A program made the position numbers and the translations under genes. Shown piece after piece: positions 53,786 through 62,740 of a stretch of DNA of 64,000 nt. Position 1 is the stretch's first letter, and every line of letters begins with the position of its first letter. The notes below the pieces were generated by a model that was not told the origin of the DNA, did no database searches, and saw only the letters and a program-made list of their open reading frames with translations. Origin of the DNA: Pseudomonas laurentiana (GTDB lineage Bacteria; Pseudomonadota; Gammaproteobacteria; Pseudomonadales; Pseudomonadaceae); contig NZ_BMQU01000011.1 of assembly GCF_014648275.1 (NCBI RefSeq), positions 105,499-169,498 on the forward strand, in the 5' to 3' direction.

Positions 53786-56444
53786 TCAAAACTCGATCTT
53801 TGGCGGCATGCTGACTACGGCTGGCGCGGCCAAGAAAACCAACTGCGACGCGCTCGGGGTGCCGTGGGAGCCAAGCCATATGTTGATCGGTGATGCCAAT
53901 GGCGCTGATCCGGTACCGAACCCTGGGCAGACCAAACTGATCAATCAGGTCTACCGCGCACCGTTGAATCATCTGTATGTGTCACCGACCGATCCGAATG
54001 TGCTGGTGGCCGAGCTGGTGCTGCCGCCCAACGTCGGTGGCTGGTGGATTCGTGAGCTGGCCCTGGAGGACGTGGATGGCGTGTTCTCGGCAGTGGCCAA
54101 CTGCGCACCGAGCTACAAGCCGCTGCTGGTGCAAGGCTCTGGCCGCAACCAAGTGGTGCGGATGCACATCGCCACCAGTGGCACCGCCAACATTCAACTC
54201 AAGATCGACCCCAGCGTGGTGCTGGCGACGCGAGAGTTTGTTACTGAAGAGCTGGCCAAGCAGGACTTCAAACACTCGGTGTTGGCGGCAACCACTGGGC
54301 CAATCGTACTTAGCGGTCTGCAGACCATTGATACTGTGGTGCTGCCAGCGGGTGCTGCGGTGCTGGTAAAGGATCAGGTCGCAGCCAAGGACAATGGCCT
54401 CTATGTGGTAGCGGCTGGTGCCTGGGCGCGTCGAGCGGATGCGGACACCAGCGCGAAGGTCACGCCGGGGCTGCTGGTTCATGTCGAGAAGGGGGCGGTT
54501 AACGGTGACGCGGGATGGCAGTTGGTCACTGATGGGCCGATTAACCTGGGCGTCTCAGCACTGGCCTTTGAAATGGCCTTTGGGCGCACGGGTGTTGCGG
54601 CTGGTACCTATCGCAGTGTGACCGTGGATAAGTGCGGTCGTGTGGTAGGTGCGACCAACCCGAACACCGTTGAGGGTTACGGTCTGACCGACGTTTACAC
54701 CATGACCCAAATTGACCAGGCCTTGGCCCTCAAGGCGCCGTTGGCCAGCCCTGATTTTTCCGGTATTCCAAAGGCACCGACCGCTGCACCTGGAACCAAC
54801 ACCCTGCAGCTGGCTAGCACTGCATTTGTGCAAGCAGCACTAGCGGCACTGGTCGCGTCTTCGCCGGCGGCTCTGGATACGCTGAGCGAACTGGCAAACG
54901 CCTTGGGTAATGACCCAAATTTTGCAACCACGATACTCAATGCGCTGGCATTGAAAGCGCCGCTGGCCAGCCCGGCGCTGACCGGTACCCCAACAGGGCC
55001 GACCGCAGCACCTGGAACGAACACTCTTCAGTTGGCAACAACGGCGTTTGTGGCTGCACTTGGTGCGTTAAAAGCCAACTTGGCTAGCCCAGCGTTGACG
55101 GGTACTCCAACTGCACCTACTGCTGCGCCAGGTACAAACACCCTTCAGCTGGCGACAACAGCTTTTGTCCAGGCTGCTGTGGCGGCACTGGTAAGTTCGT
55201 CACCTGCTGCATTAGACACACTTAACGAGCTGGCAGCAGCGCTGGGCAACGATCCGAACTTTGCTACCACAATGACCAACATCTTGGCAGGCAAGGCGGC
55301 CATCGTGGATGTGGTGCGCAACAAGACCGATGGCACTGTGGATGTGGGAGTGGACTGGAACACGATCGTTTCTGCCGGACGACACCCGAAGCTTGCGCCG
55401 GGCGACTCCCCGAGCGGCCCTGGCGCGGCTGGCTCCTATTTTTATCCAGAGGTGATGTATCACGCCGGCCAGGCATTCACGCAACTGGCATATCCGTATG
55501 CGACGTCTTTTGAGGGCGCGGACTCAATCTACTTCCGCTCCCGTTACAACACGACGTGGCACCCATGGCGTGCGCTGCAGCACTCCGGTCACTATGCATC
55601 GAAGACCGAGGCGGAGGAAGGTACCGCGAGCAAGCGCCTTATGAGTCCGCTGGCGGTTTCCCAGGCGATTGCCAGCCATGCCCCGCCGGGTTTCATCAGC
55701 GGCCTGTCGCTGGCCGTCAACGCGACCACGCCGAATACGGATATCGATGTTGAGGTGGGCAGGGCGCGGGATTCGACCGACACCGTCGATCTGATCCTGG
55801 CTGCCGGTTTGACCAAGCGCTTTCAGGCGGCGGGCGCTTGGTCTGCTGGCGCGGGCGGCAATGCGCTGTTCCCCGGTGCCAAGGTGGCGAACACCTTCTA
55901 TCACTTCTTCCTGATCCGTAAGGACAGTGACGGCAGCGTCGACGTCGGGTTCGACACGTCTCTGGTCGCGGCCAACAGACCGGCGGGCTACAGCAAGTTC
56001 GTGCGCCTGAAGGGACGGGCGGTCAAGACCGATTCCGCAGGCAATATCATCCCATTCATCAATATCGGCAACACCACGGAATGGAAGGCGCTGCAGCGTG
56101 ACATGCAGTTGACGAACGCTACACCGGGTAGCACCACGGTGGCCGTCAGCGTGCCGCCGGGCATTCGGGCTCGGGCTCGCACGTATGCCTCGATTGCCGG
56201 CGAGACAGCGGTGATCTTCGTCCGCTCTCCCGAGTCGAGCGCGGCAGTTTTGGCGGGGCCCCAAGGGTCAACCTATGCGGGGGGTATCGGCCTGAACAAC
56301 GACGGCATTGCCGGCGAAAACCTCGCGGGTTACTGCGAAGTGCTCACCAACCAAAGCGCCCAGGTGGTCGTACAGGCATACGCCTATCCGGGCTATCAAG
56401 TGATACTTGCCAGCCTACACACCGTTGGCTGGACGGAGGTATGA
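53778..56444 (+). CDS. Tail fibre protein
   Basis: 888 residues. The N-terminus binds the baseplate (NQNSIFGGMLTTAGAAKKTNCDALG...). A shaft contains three imperfect repeats reading SPALTGTP.APTAAPGTNTLQLATTAF, with two AALDTL.ELA.ALGNDPNFATT blocks (about residues 330-510). The C-terminal part holds the receptor-binding region, with phage-variable sequence. The protein defines host range. The assembly chaperone gene follows 3 bases later. Confidence 0.85.
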   Translation: MVNQNSIFGGMLTTAGAAKKTNCDALGVPWEPSHMLIGDANGADPVPNPGQTKLINQVYRAPLNHLYVSPTDPNVLVAELVLPPNVGGWWIRELALEDVDGVFSAVANCAPSYKPLLVQGSGRNQVVRMHIATSGTANIQLKIDPSVVLATREFVTEELAKQDFKHSVLAATTGPIVLSGLQTIDTVVLPAGAAVLVKDQVAAKDNGLYVVAAGAWARRADADTSAKVTPGLLVHVEKGAVNGDAGWQLVTDGPINLGVSALAFEMAFGRTGVAAGTYRSVTVDKCGRVVGATNPNTVEGYGLTDVYTMTQIDQALALKAPLASPDFSGIPKAPTAAPGTNTLQLASTAFVQAALAALVASSPAALDTLSELANALGNDPNFATTILNALALKAPLASPALTGTPTGPTAAPGTNTLQLATTAFVAALGALKANLASPALTGTPTAPTAAPGTNTLQLATTAFVQAAVAALVSSSPAALDTLNELAAALGNDPNFATTMTNILAGKAAIVDVVRNKTDGTVDVGVDWNTIVSAGRHPKLAPGDSPSGPGAAGSYFYPEVMYHAGQAFTQLAYPYATSFEGADSIYFRSRYNTTWHPWRALQHSGHYASKTEAEEGTASKRLMSPLAVSQAIASHAPPGFISGLSLAVNATTPNTDIDVEVGRARDSTDTVDLILAAGLTKRFQAAGAWSAGAGGNALFPGAKVANTFYHFFLIRKDSDGSVDVGFDTSLVAANRPAGYSKFVRLKGRAVKTDSAGNIIPFINIGNTTEWKALQRDMQLTNATPGSTTVAVSVPPGIRARARTYASIAGETAVIFVRSPESSAAVLAGPQGSTYAGGIGLNNDGIAGENLAGYCEVLTNQSAQVVVQAYAYPGYQVILASLHTVGWTEV

Positions 56445-56447
56445 CCG

Positions 56448-56807
56448 ATGTCTTATGTACAACGCGACGAGAACGGGCGGATCTTCGGCTTGTATGCCAA
56501 CCGGCAGGAGGGATTTGCCGAGGAGTGGCTGGACGCTGATGATCCCGAGCTGATCGCCTTTGGCGGTGAGCAACTGGCCGTCACCGAGCGGGCCTGGCGC
56601 GACACTGCGCTGGCGGCAGTCGTCTGGCTGCGTGACCGGCACCGTGACCAGCAGGATCTCGGGGGTAGTACCACGCTCACGGCTGAGCAGTTCCAGGAGC
56701 TGCTGCTTTACATGCAGGCGCTCCGTGACTGGCCCCAGTCAGAGCAGTTTCCCGAAGCCGAGCACCGCCCCGTGGCGCCGCCCTGGATCGCCGAGCAGCA
56801 CCCATAA
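56448..56807 (+). CDS. Tail fibre assembly chaperone
   Basis: 119 residues. MSYVQRDENGRIFGLYANRQEGFAEEWLDADDPELIAF has the usual start of the phage tail assembly chaperone family (PF16778-like). It lies directly behind the fibre gene and likely folds its C-terminal region. It has its own terminator afterwards. Confidence 0.75.
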   Translation: MSYVQRDENGRIFGLYANRQEGFAEEWLDADDPELIAFGGEQLAVTERAWRDTALAAVVWLRDRHRDQQDLGGSTTLTAEQFQELLLYMQALRDWPQSEQFPEAEHRPVAPPWIAEQHP

Positions 56808-56832
56808 CGCCCCGCACTGTCGGGGCGTTTTT
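56806..56832 (+). terminator. Terminator after fibre assembly gene
   Basis: 9-bp stem AACGCCCCG/CGGGGCGTT, loop CACTGT, T-run. It ends the fibre module. Confidence 0.85.
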
Positions 56833-56853
56833 ATTCCTGGCTTCAACCCTTAC

Positions 56854-56876
56854 AGCCCTGCATTGCGGGGCTTTTT
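56854..56876 (+). terminator. Second hairpin before the sheath gene
   Basis: AGCCCTGC/GCGGGGCT (8 bp with one G-T pair), loop ATT, then T5. It is 22 bases after the previous terminator and followed by TCTGGAG and the sheath ATG. The tandem arrangement makes this a strong stop or a double module joint. Confidence 0.75.
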
Positions 56877-56894
56877 CGTATCTGGAGTACATCC

Positions 56895-58061
56895 ATGAGT
56901 GGATTCTTTCACGGCGTTACCGTAACGAACGTGGACACCGGGGCGCGCACCATCGCGCAGCCGTCGTCCTCGATCATCGGTCTGGTCGACACTTTCACCG
57001 AGGCTCCGGCCTTCAGCGCTAAGGTCAATGACCTGATGCTGATCACCAGCGAGCGCGAAGCCATCGCGGCGTTCGGCCCCGACTCGGCCATCACCAAGGC
57101 CTGCCAGGCCATCTACACCCGCGCCAAGGCGGTGATCGTCGCCTGTGGCGTGGCCAAGCTGGAAGACCCCGCGCAGCAAACCTCGGCGATCATCGGCGGT
57201 GTCAAACTCGACGGCACCCGTACCGGCCTGCAGGCGTTGCTGGACGGTAAAAGCCGTTTCAACGCGCAACCGCGCTTGCTGGTTACCCCCAAACACAGTT
57301 CGACCCTGGCGGTCGGTACCGCGCTGGTCGCGCTGGCTGACAAGCTGCGCGGCCTGGCCATCCTCGACGGCCCGAACACTACCGATGAAGCGGCGATGGA
57401 ATACGCCGAGAGCTTCGGCGCGAAGCGTGCCTATCTGGTCGACCCCGGTGTGCAGTACTGGGATACCACGGAAAGCGCAACGGTCAACGCGCCGGCTTCG
57501 GCCTGGGTGGCTGGCCTGTTCGCCTGGACCGATGCCGAGTACGGTTTTTGGGCTTCGCCATCGAACAAGGAATTTGTCGGTATCACCGGCACCACGCGCC
57601 CGGTCGAGTTTCTGGACGGCGACGAAACCTGCCGGGCCAACCTGCTCAACAACGCGAATATCACCACCATCATTCGGGATGACGGCTACCGCCTGTGGGG
57701 CAACCGCACCCTGTCCAGTGATCCGAAATGGGCGTTCGTCACCCGCGTGCGGACGATGGACATCGTTATGGACGCGATCCTCTACGGCCACAAGTGGGCG
57801 GTCGACCGCTCGATCACCGCGACCTACGTCAAGGACGTGACAGAAGGCCTGCAGAACTTCATGCGCGACCTGAAGAACCAAGGCGCGATCATCAATTTCG
57901 AGGTCTTCGCGGACACCGAGCTGAACACCGCCAGTCAGCTGGAGCAGGGCAAGGTGTTCTGGAACATCCGTTTCACCGACGTGCCGCCTGCCGAAAACCC
58001 AACCTTCCGGGTCGAGGTCACCAATCAATGGCTGACCGAAGTCCTCGATGCTGCCGCTTAA
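56895..58061 (+). CDS. Tail sheath protein FI
   Basis: Contractile sheath, 388 residues. GVTVTNVDTGARTIAQPSSSIIGLVDTF, FWASPSNKEFVGITGTTRPVEF, and the C-terminal NIRFTDVPPAENPTFRVEVTNQW are diagnostic for P2 FI. Strong ribosome binding site TCTGGAG. The tube gene follows 12 bases later. Confidence 0.92.
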   Translation: MSGFFHGVTVTNVDTGARTIAQPSSSIIGLVDTFTEAPAFSAKVNDLMLITSEREAIAAFGPDSAITKACQAIYTRAKAVIVACGVAKLEDPAQQTSAIIGGVKLDGTRTGLQALLDGKSRFNAQPRLLVTPKHSSTLAVGTALVALADKLRGLAILDGPNTTDEAAMEYAESFGAKRAYLVDPGVQYWDTTESATVNAPASAWVAGLFAWTDAEYGFWASPSNKEFVGITGTTRPVEFLDGDETCRANLLNNANITTIIRDDGYRLWGNRTLSSDPKWAFVTRVRTMDIVMDAILYGHKWAVDRSITATYVKDVTEGLQNFMRDLKNQGAIINFEVFADTELNTASQLEQGKVFWNIRFTDVPPAENPTFRVEVTNQWLTEVLDAAA

Positions 58062-58073
58062 GGAGCGCACCCA

Positions 58074-58583
58074 ATGGCAATGATTCCTCAAACCCTGGCG
58101 AACATGAACCTGTTCGCCGACGGCATCAGCTTCAATGGCGATGTGCCCAGCCTGACCCTGCCCAAACTGACCCTCAAGACCGAGGAACACCGTGCCGGTG
58201 GCATGGATATGGGGATCGAGCTTGACCAGGGCATGGAGAAGATGGAGGCCGGGTTTGTCACCACGGGCGTTCGGCGTGAGTCGCTGAAGTTCTTCGGCCT
58301 GGCAGATGCCACGGCGTTCAACGGCACGTTCCGGGGGGCCTTCAAAGGCCAAAAGGGCGCGATCACCCCGGTCGTGGTCACCCTGCGCGGCATGCTGAAA
58401 GAGGTCGATATGGGCGACTGGAAGGCCGGCGACAAGGCCGAGATTAAACACAACGTGGCGGTCACCTACTACAAGCTGGAGATCGAAGGCCGCGTGATGT
58501 ACGAAATCGACCCGCTTGGCATGAAGCGCGTTATCAATGGCGTCGACCAGCTCGCCGCTCAACGTTCGGCCCTTGGCCTGTAA
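58074..58583 (+). CDS. Major tail tube protein FII
   Basis: 169 residues. MAMIPQTLANMNLFADGISFNGDVPSLTLPKL and RRESLKFFGLADATAFNG match P2 FII. It forms the inner tube inside the sheath. It starts 12 bases after the FI stop. Confidence 0.9.
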   Translation: MAMIPQTLANMNLFADGISFNGDVPSLTLPKLTLKTEEHRAGGMDMGIELDQGMEKMEAGFVTTGVRRESLKFFGLADATAFNGTFRGAFKGQKGAITPVVVTLRGMLKEVDMGDWKAGDKAEIKHNVAVTYYKLEIEGRVMYEIDPLGMKRVINGVDQLAAQRSALGL

Positions 58584-58614
58584 CCCTCTCTATCTGACAT
58601 AAGGAAAACACGCC

Positions 58615-58917
58615 ATGAGCAAGAAAGTCCCCGTTCCAAGCTGGCTGAACATCACCGAGGACGGCGTCATTGTGACGCTCCGAAAACCAATCGTGATCGA
58701 TGGTGTCACAGTCGACAAATTGACCATGCGCGAGCCTACCGTGCGCGATATTCGTGCAGCCAGTGCGATGGCGAACGGAGATGACGAGGTGCGCGAGCTG
58801 AACCTGCTTTCATCGCTGACTCAAGTCGGACAGAGCGCTCTGGATTCTATCGGCCTCCGTAACTATAAGCGTCTGCAGGAAGGCTATTTTCGTGTGGTCG
58901 AAGACGACGAACTTTGA
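58615..58917 (+). CDS. Tail assembly protein E
   Basis: 100 residues. KPIVIDGVTVDKLTMREPTVRDIRAASAM and the LNLLSSLTQVGQSALDSI segment fit the P2 E family, the tape-measure chaperone encoded with a frameshifted longer form. It ends GAA-CTT-TGA, followed by C, the same shift-prone sequence as the E. coli prfB site. Confidence 0.85.
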   Translation: MSKKVPVPSWLNITEDGVIVTLRKPIVIDGVTVDKLTMREPTVRDIRAASAMANGDDEVRELNLLSSLTQVGQSALDSIGLRNYKRLQEGYFRVVEDDEL

Positions 58918-59029
58918 CCCGATCGTGCAAAAGATGGTGGCAAAGCGGCTCGCCAAGGAGCTGAACTTTTCCGCCGCCGAACTCATGACCATGTCGTTTT
59001 CCGACATGGTCTGGTGGCTCACGGATTGA
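58892..59029 (+). CDS. Tail assembly protein E' (GpE), in +1 frame of E
   Basis: 45 codons from a GTG preceded by AGGAAGG 8 bases upstream, or the 37-residue C-terminal part of an E-E' fusion made by +1 shift at 58912. The sequence ends KELNFSAAELMTMSFSDMVWWLTD, like the HWPPSEL...MSLSEL..W end of GpE. In P2 this part is made by -1 frameshifting, and in Mu by -2. A fusion here would have 137 residues. Confidence 0.6.
   Translation: MWSKTTNFDPIVQKMVAKRLAKELNFSAAELMTMSFSDMVWWLTD
58912..58918 (+). other. Candidate +1 programmed frameshift site CTTTGAC
   Basis: In the E frame CTT is the last sense codon and TGA the stop, followed by C. Slipping one base forward makes CTT-T-GAC and continues in the E' frame to 59029. 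CTT-TGA-C is the known release factor 2 (prfB) shift sequence. The strong SD stimulator of prfB three bases upstream is absent here: the bases before it read GAAGACGACGAA. Confidence 0.55.
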
Positions 59030-59058
59030 GCCTGCTTTCGCACGCATAGGGGTTTCCG

Positions 59059-61683
59059 ATGGCGAACAAGCTGGCGTTAGGGCTGGTGATCGGCGGCGCC
59101 GTCAGTGCGACGGTGGGCGCCGCCTTCAGCACGGTCGAAGGCCGTATCAAAAAACTGGAGCAGCAGGGCAACAACGCCAAGGTGTTGAAGAACACCATCG
59201 GCGAAACCATGCGCTTGCGTGATGAGTGGAAGAAAGCGCATGACAGCGGTGCAGCCTCGGCCAGTGGCCTGCTGCGCAAGCTGGAGTCCAATCTGGATAG
59301 CCTGCGCAAGCAGGGCGTGGAAGTCGGGCGACTGGCGAAGGAATACCAAGCCCTTGGCCGGGTAGCCAAGGGCGTTGATCTGCAGATGAAAGGTCATCAG
59401 CAGATCGAGCAGGGCAAGGCCAGCCTCAAGTCGGGGATCGGCCAGGCCGTGGCTGGTGTCGGTGCAGTGGCGGTACCGACCACGATCAGCGCGGGCTATC
59501 AGGCGATCATCCGCGACATTGCGATCAAAGCCGACGTGGCCAACAAGCCACAAGAACAGGAAATGACCCGCGCCATTATCCAGACCTCGCAGGATACGGG
59601 GATGGGGCGCAACGACGTTGCCGACCTGGTGAACCAACTGGTCGGCGCCGGTATGGAGCTGGACAAGGCGCTGGCCTATGCGCCGGTGGCGGCGAAGTTC
59701 GCTATAGGCCAGGGGGCAAGCGGCGTCGACACGGCCAACATGATTCAGGCGCTGCAGCAGAACGCCAAGATCAGCGACCCCAAGGTCATGGAGAAAGCCC
59801 TGGAGGGCATTGCGCTGCAGGGCCAGGCCGGTAGCTTTGAAGCTGCCGACATGGCCAAGTGGTTTCCGCAACTGCTCGCCGGTATGGATAAGCTGGGTAT
59901 CAGTGGCCCTGATTCGGTTGCCCAGCTTGGCGCCATGCTGCAGGTGCAGATGAAGACGGCCGGCAGTTCGGATGAAGCGGCCAACAACCTGAAAAACTGG
60001 ATGGAGAAAATCGGTTCCGGGGATGTGGTAAAGGCCTACAAGGACGCCGGCATTGACTACAACGCGTCGCTGAACACCGGCATACAGGATGGCATGTCGA
60101 CGCTGGAGTCGAGCTTTGCCCTGGCGCAACGCTACGTCGAGGCGACCAACCCCGAGCAGGCCAAGAAGATGGCCGAGGCGACGGCCAAAATCAGTAAGGA
60201 GACTGATCCGGCCAAAGCACAGGCCATGCTCGACTCATTGGAAAAGGCTCTGCGTACTGGCGATATCTTCGCTGACATGCAGGTCAAGGCGGCGCTGACC
60301 GCCTACGCCGCCAACCGGGGCTTGTACGAGAAGCTGAAAACCGACGCCAAAGACGCCACTGGCATTCTCGACAAGAACCTGGCCGAGCGCCGGGAAACCT
60401 CGGCGCAGATGTGGAAGGAGATGGGGCATGCGGTGGATGACAGCATGCGTGCCATTGGCGATGCCATACGCCCAGCAACGGACATGGCGGCCCAAGGCCT
60501 GACGTGGGTGGCCCGTTCGCTGACCCGCGTTACTGAATCGGCCTCGCCGCTGGTGTTGGGGGTTACTGCACTCGGCGCCGGTTTCATCGCCCTGAAAAAC
60601 GCGATGGCCGTGCTCAAGATCGGCAAGGGCATGCTCAACGTCGCCCGTGGCTCGATGATGGGCGACCCCAAGGTCGTGCAGCGGGTGTTCGTCACCAACG
60701 CCCCAGCGGCGGGCGGTGGCAGCAGCGGTGCGGGCGACCTTGGCGACGCAGACGGCAAGCGTGACAAGCGCAGCAAGGGCGGCAAGGGGCGCTCAGGCGG
60801 TGGTCTGAGCATCGGCAGTGTGGTCAAGGGCGCAGGGGTTGTCGCGGTCGTTGATGCCGGCATGAAGGCCGTCGACACCTACCAGAACGCCGAAACCCGA
60901 GACGAGAAAGCCGAGGGTTACGGCGAGGCTGCAGGCGGTTTGGCAGGCACTCTGGCGGGTGCTGCTGCCGGTGCTGCGGTAGGCTCACTGGTGCCGGTTA
61001 TCGGTACCGCCGTGGGCGGTGTTGTCGGCGGTATCCTGGGCTCCATGGGTGGGACGGACCTCGGCGGCTGGTTGGGTAAAAAGCTGTTCGGGGGCGAGGA
61101 TGATCCGGCTGCTGAGGCACCTGCTGCAGCACCGATCTCGCTGCTCAAGCCGGTTCAGGTTGGTCCAGCCGTGCCAAGCCTTGGTGCGACGGCGCAAGCC
61201 TTTGCCCCGAAGGCCGGGCCGATTGCCGCCCATGCGGTCGGGCCCGTGGCACAACCCGTCGTTGCCTCAACGCCGGTGTCCTATGACCCGCGCGACCCTG
61301 GCTCAAAAGATCCGTTCCTGCTTCCCACGCTGAACAACAAGGTCAGGTTTCCGGGCGCCGCTCCGGTACGGCCTGAATCGCGGCCACCGACGCCAAACAT
61401 GGGGGATGTGGTGCGGTCGATGGCGGTGACCAAGCCTGCCGCCGAGGCGGTACCGGCGATCCTCAAGGCACCGGAGGCGAGCAAGCCCGAGCCGAAGCCT
61501 GAGCCGCCCAAGATCGACCAGCAGTTCACGTTCTCCCCGGCGCTGTCTGTTACGGTTCAGGGCGATGTGAAAGACCCGGCGCAATTGGCTCGTGACCTAT
61601 CGCCGCACCTGCAGCGCCTGTTCGATGACTTCAGTCGCCAGGCTGCAGCCCGTCAAATGTTTGATGCCCCGCATGTGGGCTAA
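59059..61683 (+). CDS. Tail tape measure protein (P2 gpT family)
   Basis: 874 residues, setting tail length. Long alpha-helical and coiled-coil stretches at both ends (AAFSTVEGRIKKLEQQGNN; residues about 370-450). A glycine/alanine-rich hydrophobic segment near 625-675 (GGLAGTLAGAAAGAAVG, then VGGVVGGILGSMGG) could insert in the membrane at ejection. The C-terminus has Pro/Ala-rich linkers and a final VTVQGDVKDPAQLARDLSPHLQ motif. It starts 29 bases after the E' stop. Confidence 0.9.
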   Translation: MANKLALGLVIGGAVSATVGAAFSTVEGRIKKLEQQGNNAKVLKNTIGETMRLRDEWKKAHDSGAASASGLLRKLESNLDSLRKQGVEVGRLAKEYQALGRVAKGVDLQMKGHQQIEQGKASLKSGIGQAVAGVGAVAVPTTISAGYQAIIRDIAIKADVANKPQEQEMTRAIIQTSQDTGMGRNDVADLVNQLVGAGMELDKALAYAPVAAKFAIGQGASGVDTANMIQALQQNAKISDPKVMEKALEGIALQGQAGSFEAADMAKWFPQLLAGMDKLGISGPDSVAQLGAMLQVQMKTAGSSDEAANNLKNWMEKIGSGDVVKAYKDAGIDYNASLNTGIQDGMSTLESSFALAQRYVEATNPEQAKKMAEATAKISKETDPAKAQAMLDSLEKALRTGDIFADMQVKAALTAYAANRGLYEKLKTDAKDATGILDKNLAERRETSAQMWKEMGHAVDDSMRAIGDAIRPATDMAAQGLTWVARSLTRVTESASPLVLGVTALGAGFIALKNAMAVLKIGKGMLNVARGSMMGDPKVVQRVFVTNAPAAGGGSSGAGDLGDADGKRDKRSKGGKGRSGGGLSIGSVVKGAGVVAVVDAGMKAVDTYQNAETRDEKAEGYGEAAGGLAGTLAGAAAGAAVGSLVPVIGTAVGGVVGGILGSMGGTDLGGWLGKKLFGGEDDPAAEAPAAAPISLLKPVQVGPAVPSLGATAQAFAPKAGPIAAHAVGPVAQPVVASTPVSYDPRDPGSKDPFLLPTLNNKVRFPGAAPVRPESRPPTPNMGDVVRSMAVTKPAAEAVPAILKAPEASKPEPKPEPPKIDQQFTFSPALSVTVQGDVKDPAQLARDLSPHLQRLFDDFSRQAAARQMFDAPHVG

Positions 61684-61692
61684 GGAGGTGTT

Positions 61693-62538
61693 ATGGCCTA
61701 TGCCGAGCAGATGCAGTCGGCGCTCAAGTCCCTGGTGGCAGCAGGTGAAGCAGGGCGCCGCAATATGGACGACATGCTTGGGCCCATGAACGGTGCCATC
61801 AGCGACATGACTGGCGCGGCCTCGGAGCTGGAGAACGTGCCTTTTGTAGGGCCAGCACTGGGCGAGAAATTGCAGCGGACCATGCGCGGCATCAACGCCG
61901 CGCAAGCCAAGGTCGGTCAGGTGGTGGCCACCTACTCGCGGGCTACGACCGCCATGTCGCAGATTCAGGAGCGCATGGGGGCTATGAAGGAGCAGGCAGC
62001 CCGAGCAGGCGCGGCGATCAACCGCATCGCCGGCAAGGTCAGTCCGTCCCTGGCCAACATCCTGCCGACTGGCAGCTTTGCCACCGAGCTGACCCCGGCC
62101 GCTGAGGCGGTGAAGCCGTTCCCGCACCTGCTGATCATTCAGCCGCTCAAGCCCGAGGCGCAGCCGTACTACTTCAACCTGGACACGGCAGCCTTTGATG
62201 AACTGCGCCGACAGACCGCGTTCCGCTGGGCGGGTCAGGAGCGCCTGACGCGCAGCATTGCCCAGCAGGCGGTGGGGCAGGGCGAGGACAAGCTGAGCCT
62301 CAAGGGTGCGATCTATCCGCTGTTCAAGGGCGGGATCAGGCAATTGGACACGCTGCGCAGCATTGGCCGGCAACTGCAGCCGCTGACCCTGACCACGGGT
62401 TACGGCGAGGTGCTGGGTAACTGGTGCCTGCTCAGTGTCGCCGAAGACCAGAGCGCACTGCTCGCGGGTGGCATCCCGCGTAAACAAGGGTTCTCCCTGG
62501 AGTTTGTAGCCTATGGCGACGATATGCAGAACGTCTGA
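61693..62538 (+). CDS. Tail protein U with long N-terminal extension
   Basis: 281 residues. The C-terminal half (from about 140) matches P2 gpU (FRWAGQERLTRSIAQQAVGQGED, then GEVLGNWCLLSVAEDQ), a tail completion protein of about 160 residues. The first 120 residues are an extra alpha-helical, tape-measure-like domain (MDDMLGPMNGAISDMTGAASELE). It overlaps the X gene by 26 bases. Confidence 0.82.
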   Translation: MAYAEQMQSALKSLVAAGEAGRRNMDDMLGPMNGAISDMTGAASELENVPFVGPALGEKLQRTMRGINAAQAKVGQVVATYSRATTAMSQIQERMGAMKEQAARAGAAINRIAGKVSPSLANILPTGSFATELTPAAEAVKPFPHLLIIQPLKPEAQPYYFNLDTAAFDELRRQTAFRWAGQERLTRSIAQQAVGQGEDKLSLKGAIYPLFKGGIRQLDTLRSIGRQLQPLTLTTGYGEVLGNWCLLSVAEDQSALLAGGIPRKQGFSLEFVAYGDDMQNV

Positions 62539-62719
62539 AGGGGATCTGCTCGACACCCTGTGCCAGAACTATTACGGGCACCTCAACGGCTCCGTCGAGG
62601 CGGTGCTCGATGCCAACCAAGGGCTGGCGGATGAGCCCCAACCGTTTCGGGCCGGGGTGCTGATCCGCCTGCCTGAGCTGCAGGCGGTGACCGAGGCAGT
62701 CATTCAGCTGTGGGATTAG
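62513..62719 (+). CDS. Tail protein X
   Basis: 68 residues (MATICRTSEGDLLDTLCQNYYGHLNGSVEAVLDANQGL...) typical of the P2 gpX LysM-like family, probably tail-completion or peptidoglycan-binding. It starts inside the U gene and is followed by a hairpin, then gpD. Confidence 0.82.
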   Translation: MATICRTSEGDLLDTLCQNYYGHLNGSVEAVLDANQGLADEPQPFRAGVLIRLPELQAVTEAVIQLWD

Positions 62720-62725
62720 CCACGG

Positions 62726-62739
62726 CGTTACGCGTAACG
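62726..62739. repeat. 14-bp palindrome CGTTACGCGTAACG
   Basis: Perfect palindrome 6 bases after the gpX stop and directly before the terminator. Related CGTTAC-N-GTAACG sequences occur at 51598-51611 and 56915-56927. Possible joint or protein-binding sequence. The number is too small to decide. Confidence 0.4.
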
Positions 62740-62740
62740 G

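Noticed and set aside
54720-55300. Repeats that could suggest a CRISPR-like array
   Set aside because: They are coding repeats of the fibre protein with diverged DNA and no constant spacer length.
56850-58562. 570-codon open frame opposite the sheath and tube genes
   Set aside because: Antisense of FI/FII, both clearly coding on the plus strand.
58882-58895. -1 slippery site in gene E as in P2
   Set aside because: The -1 frame after TATTTTC meets a stop (TGA) near 58963 and does not give a GpE-like end. Only the +1 frame does.
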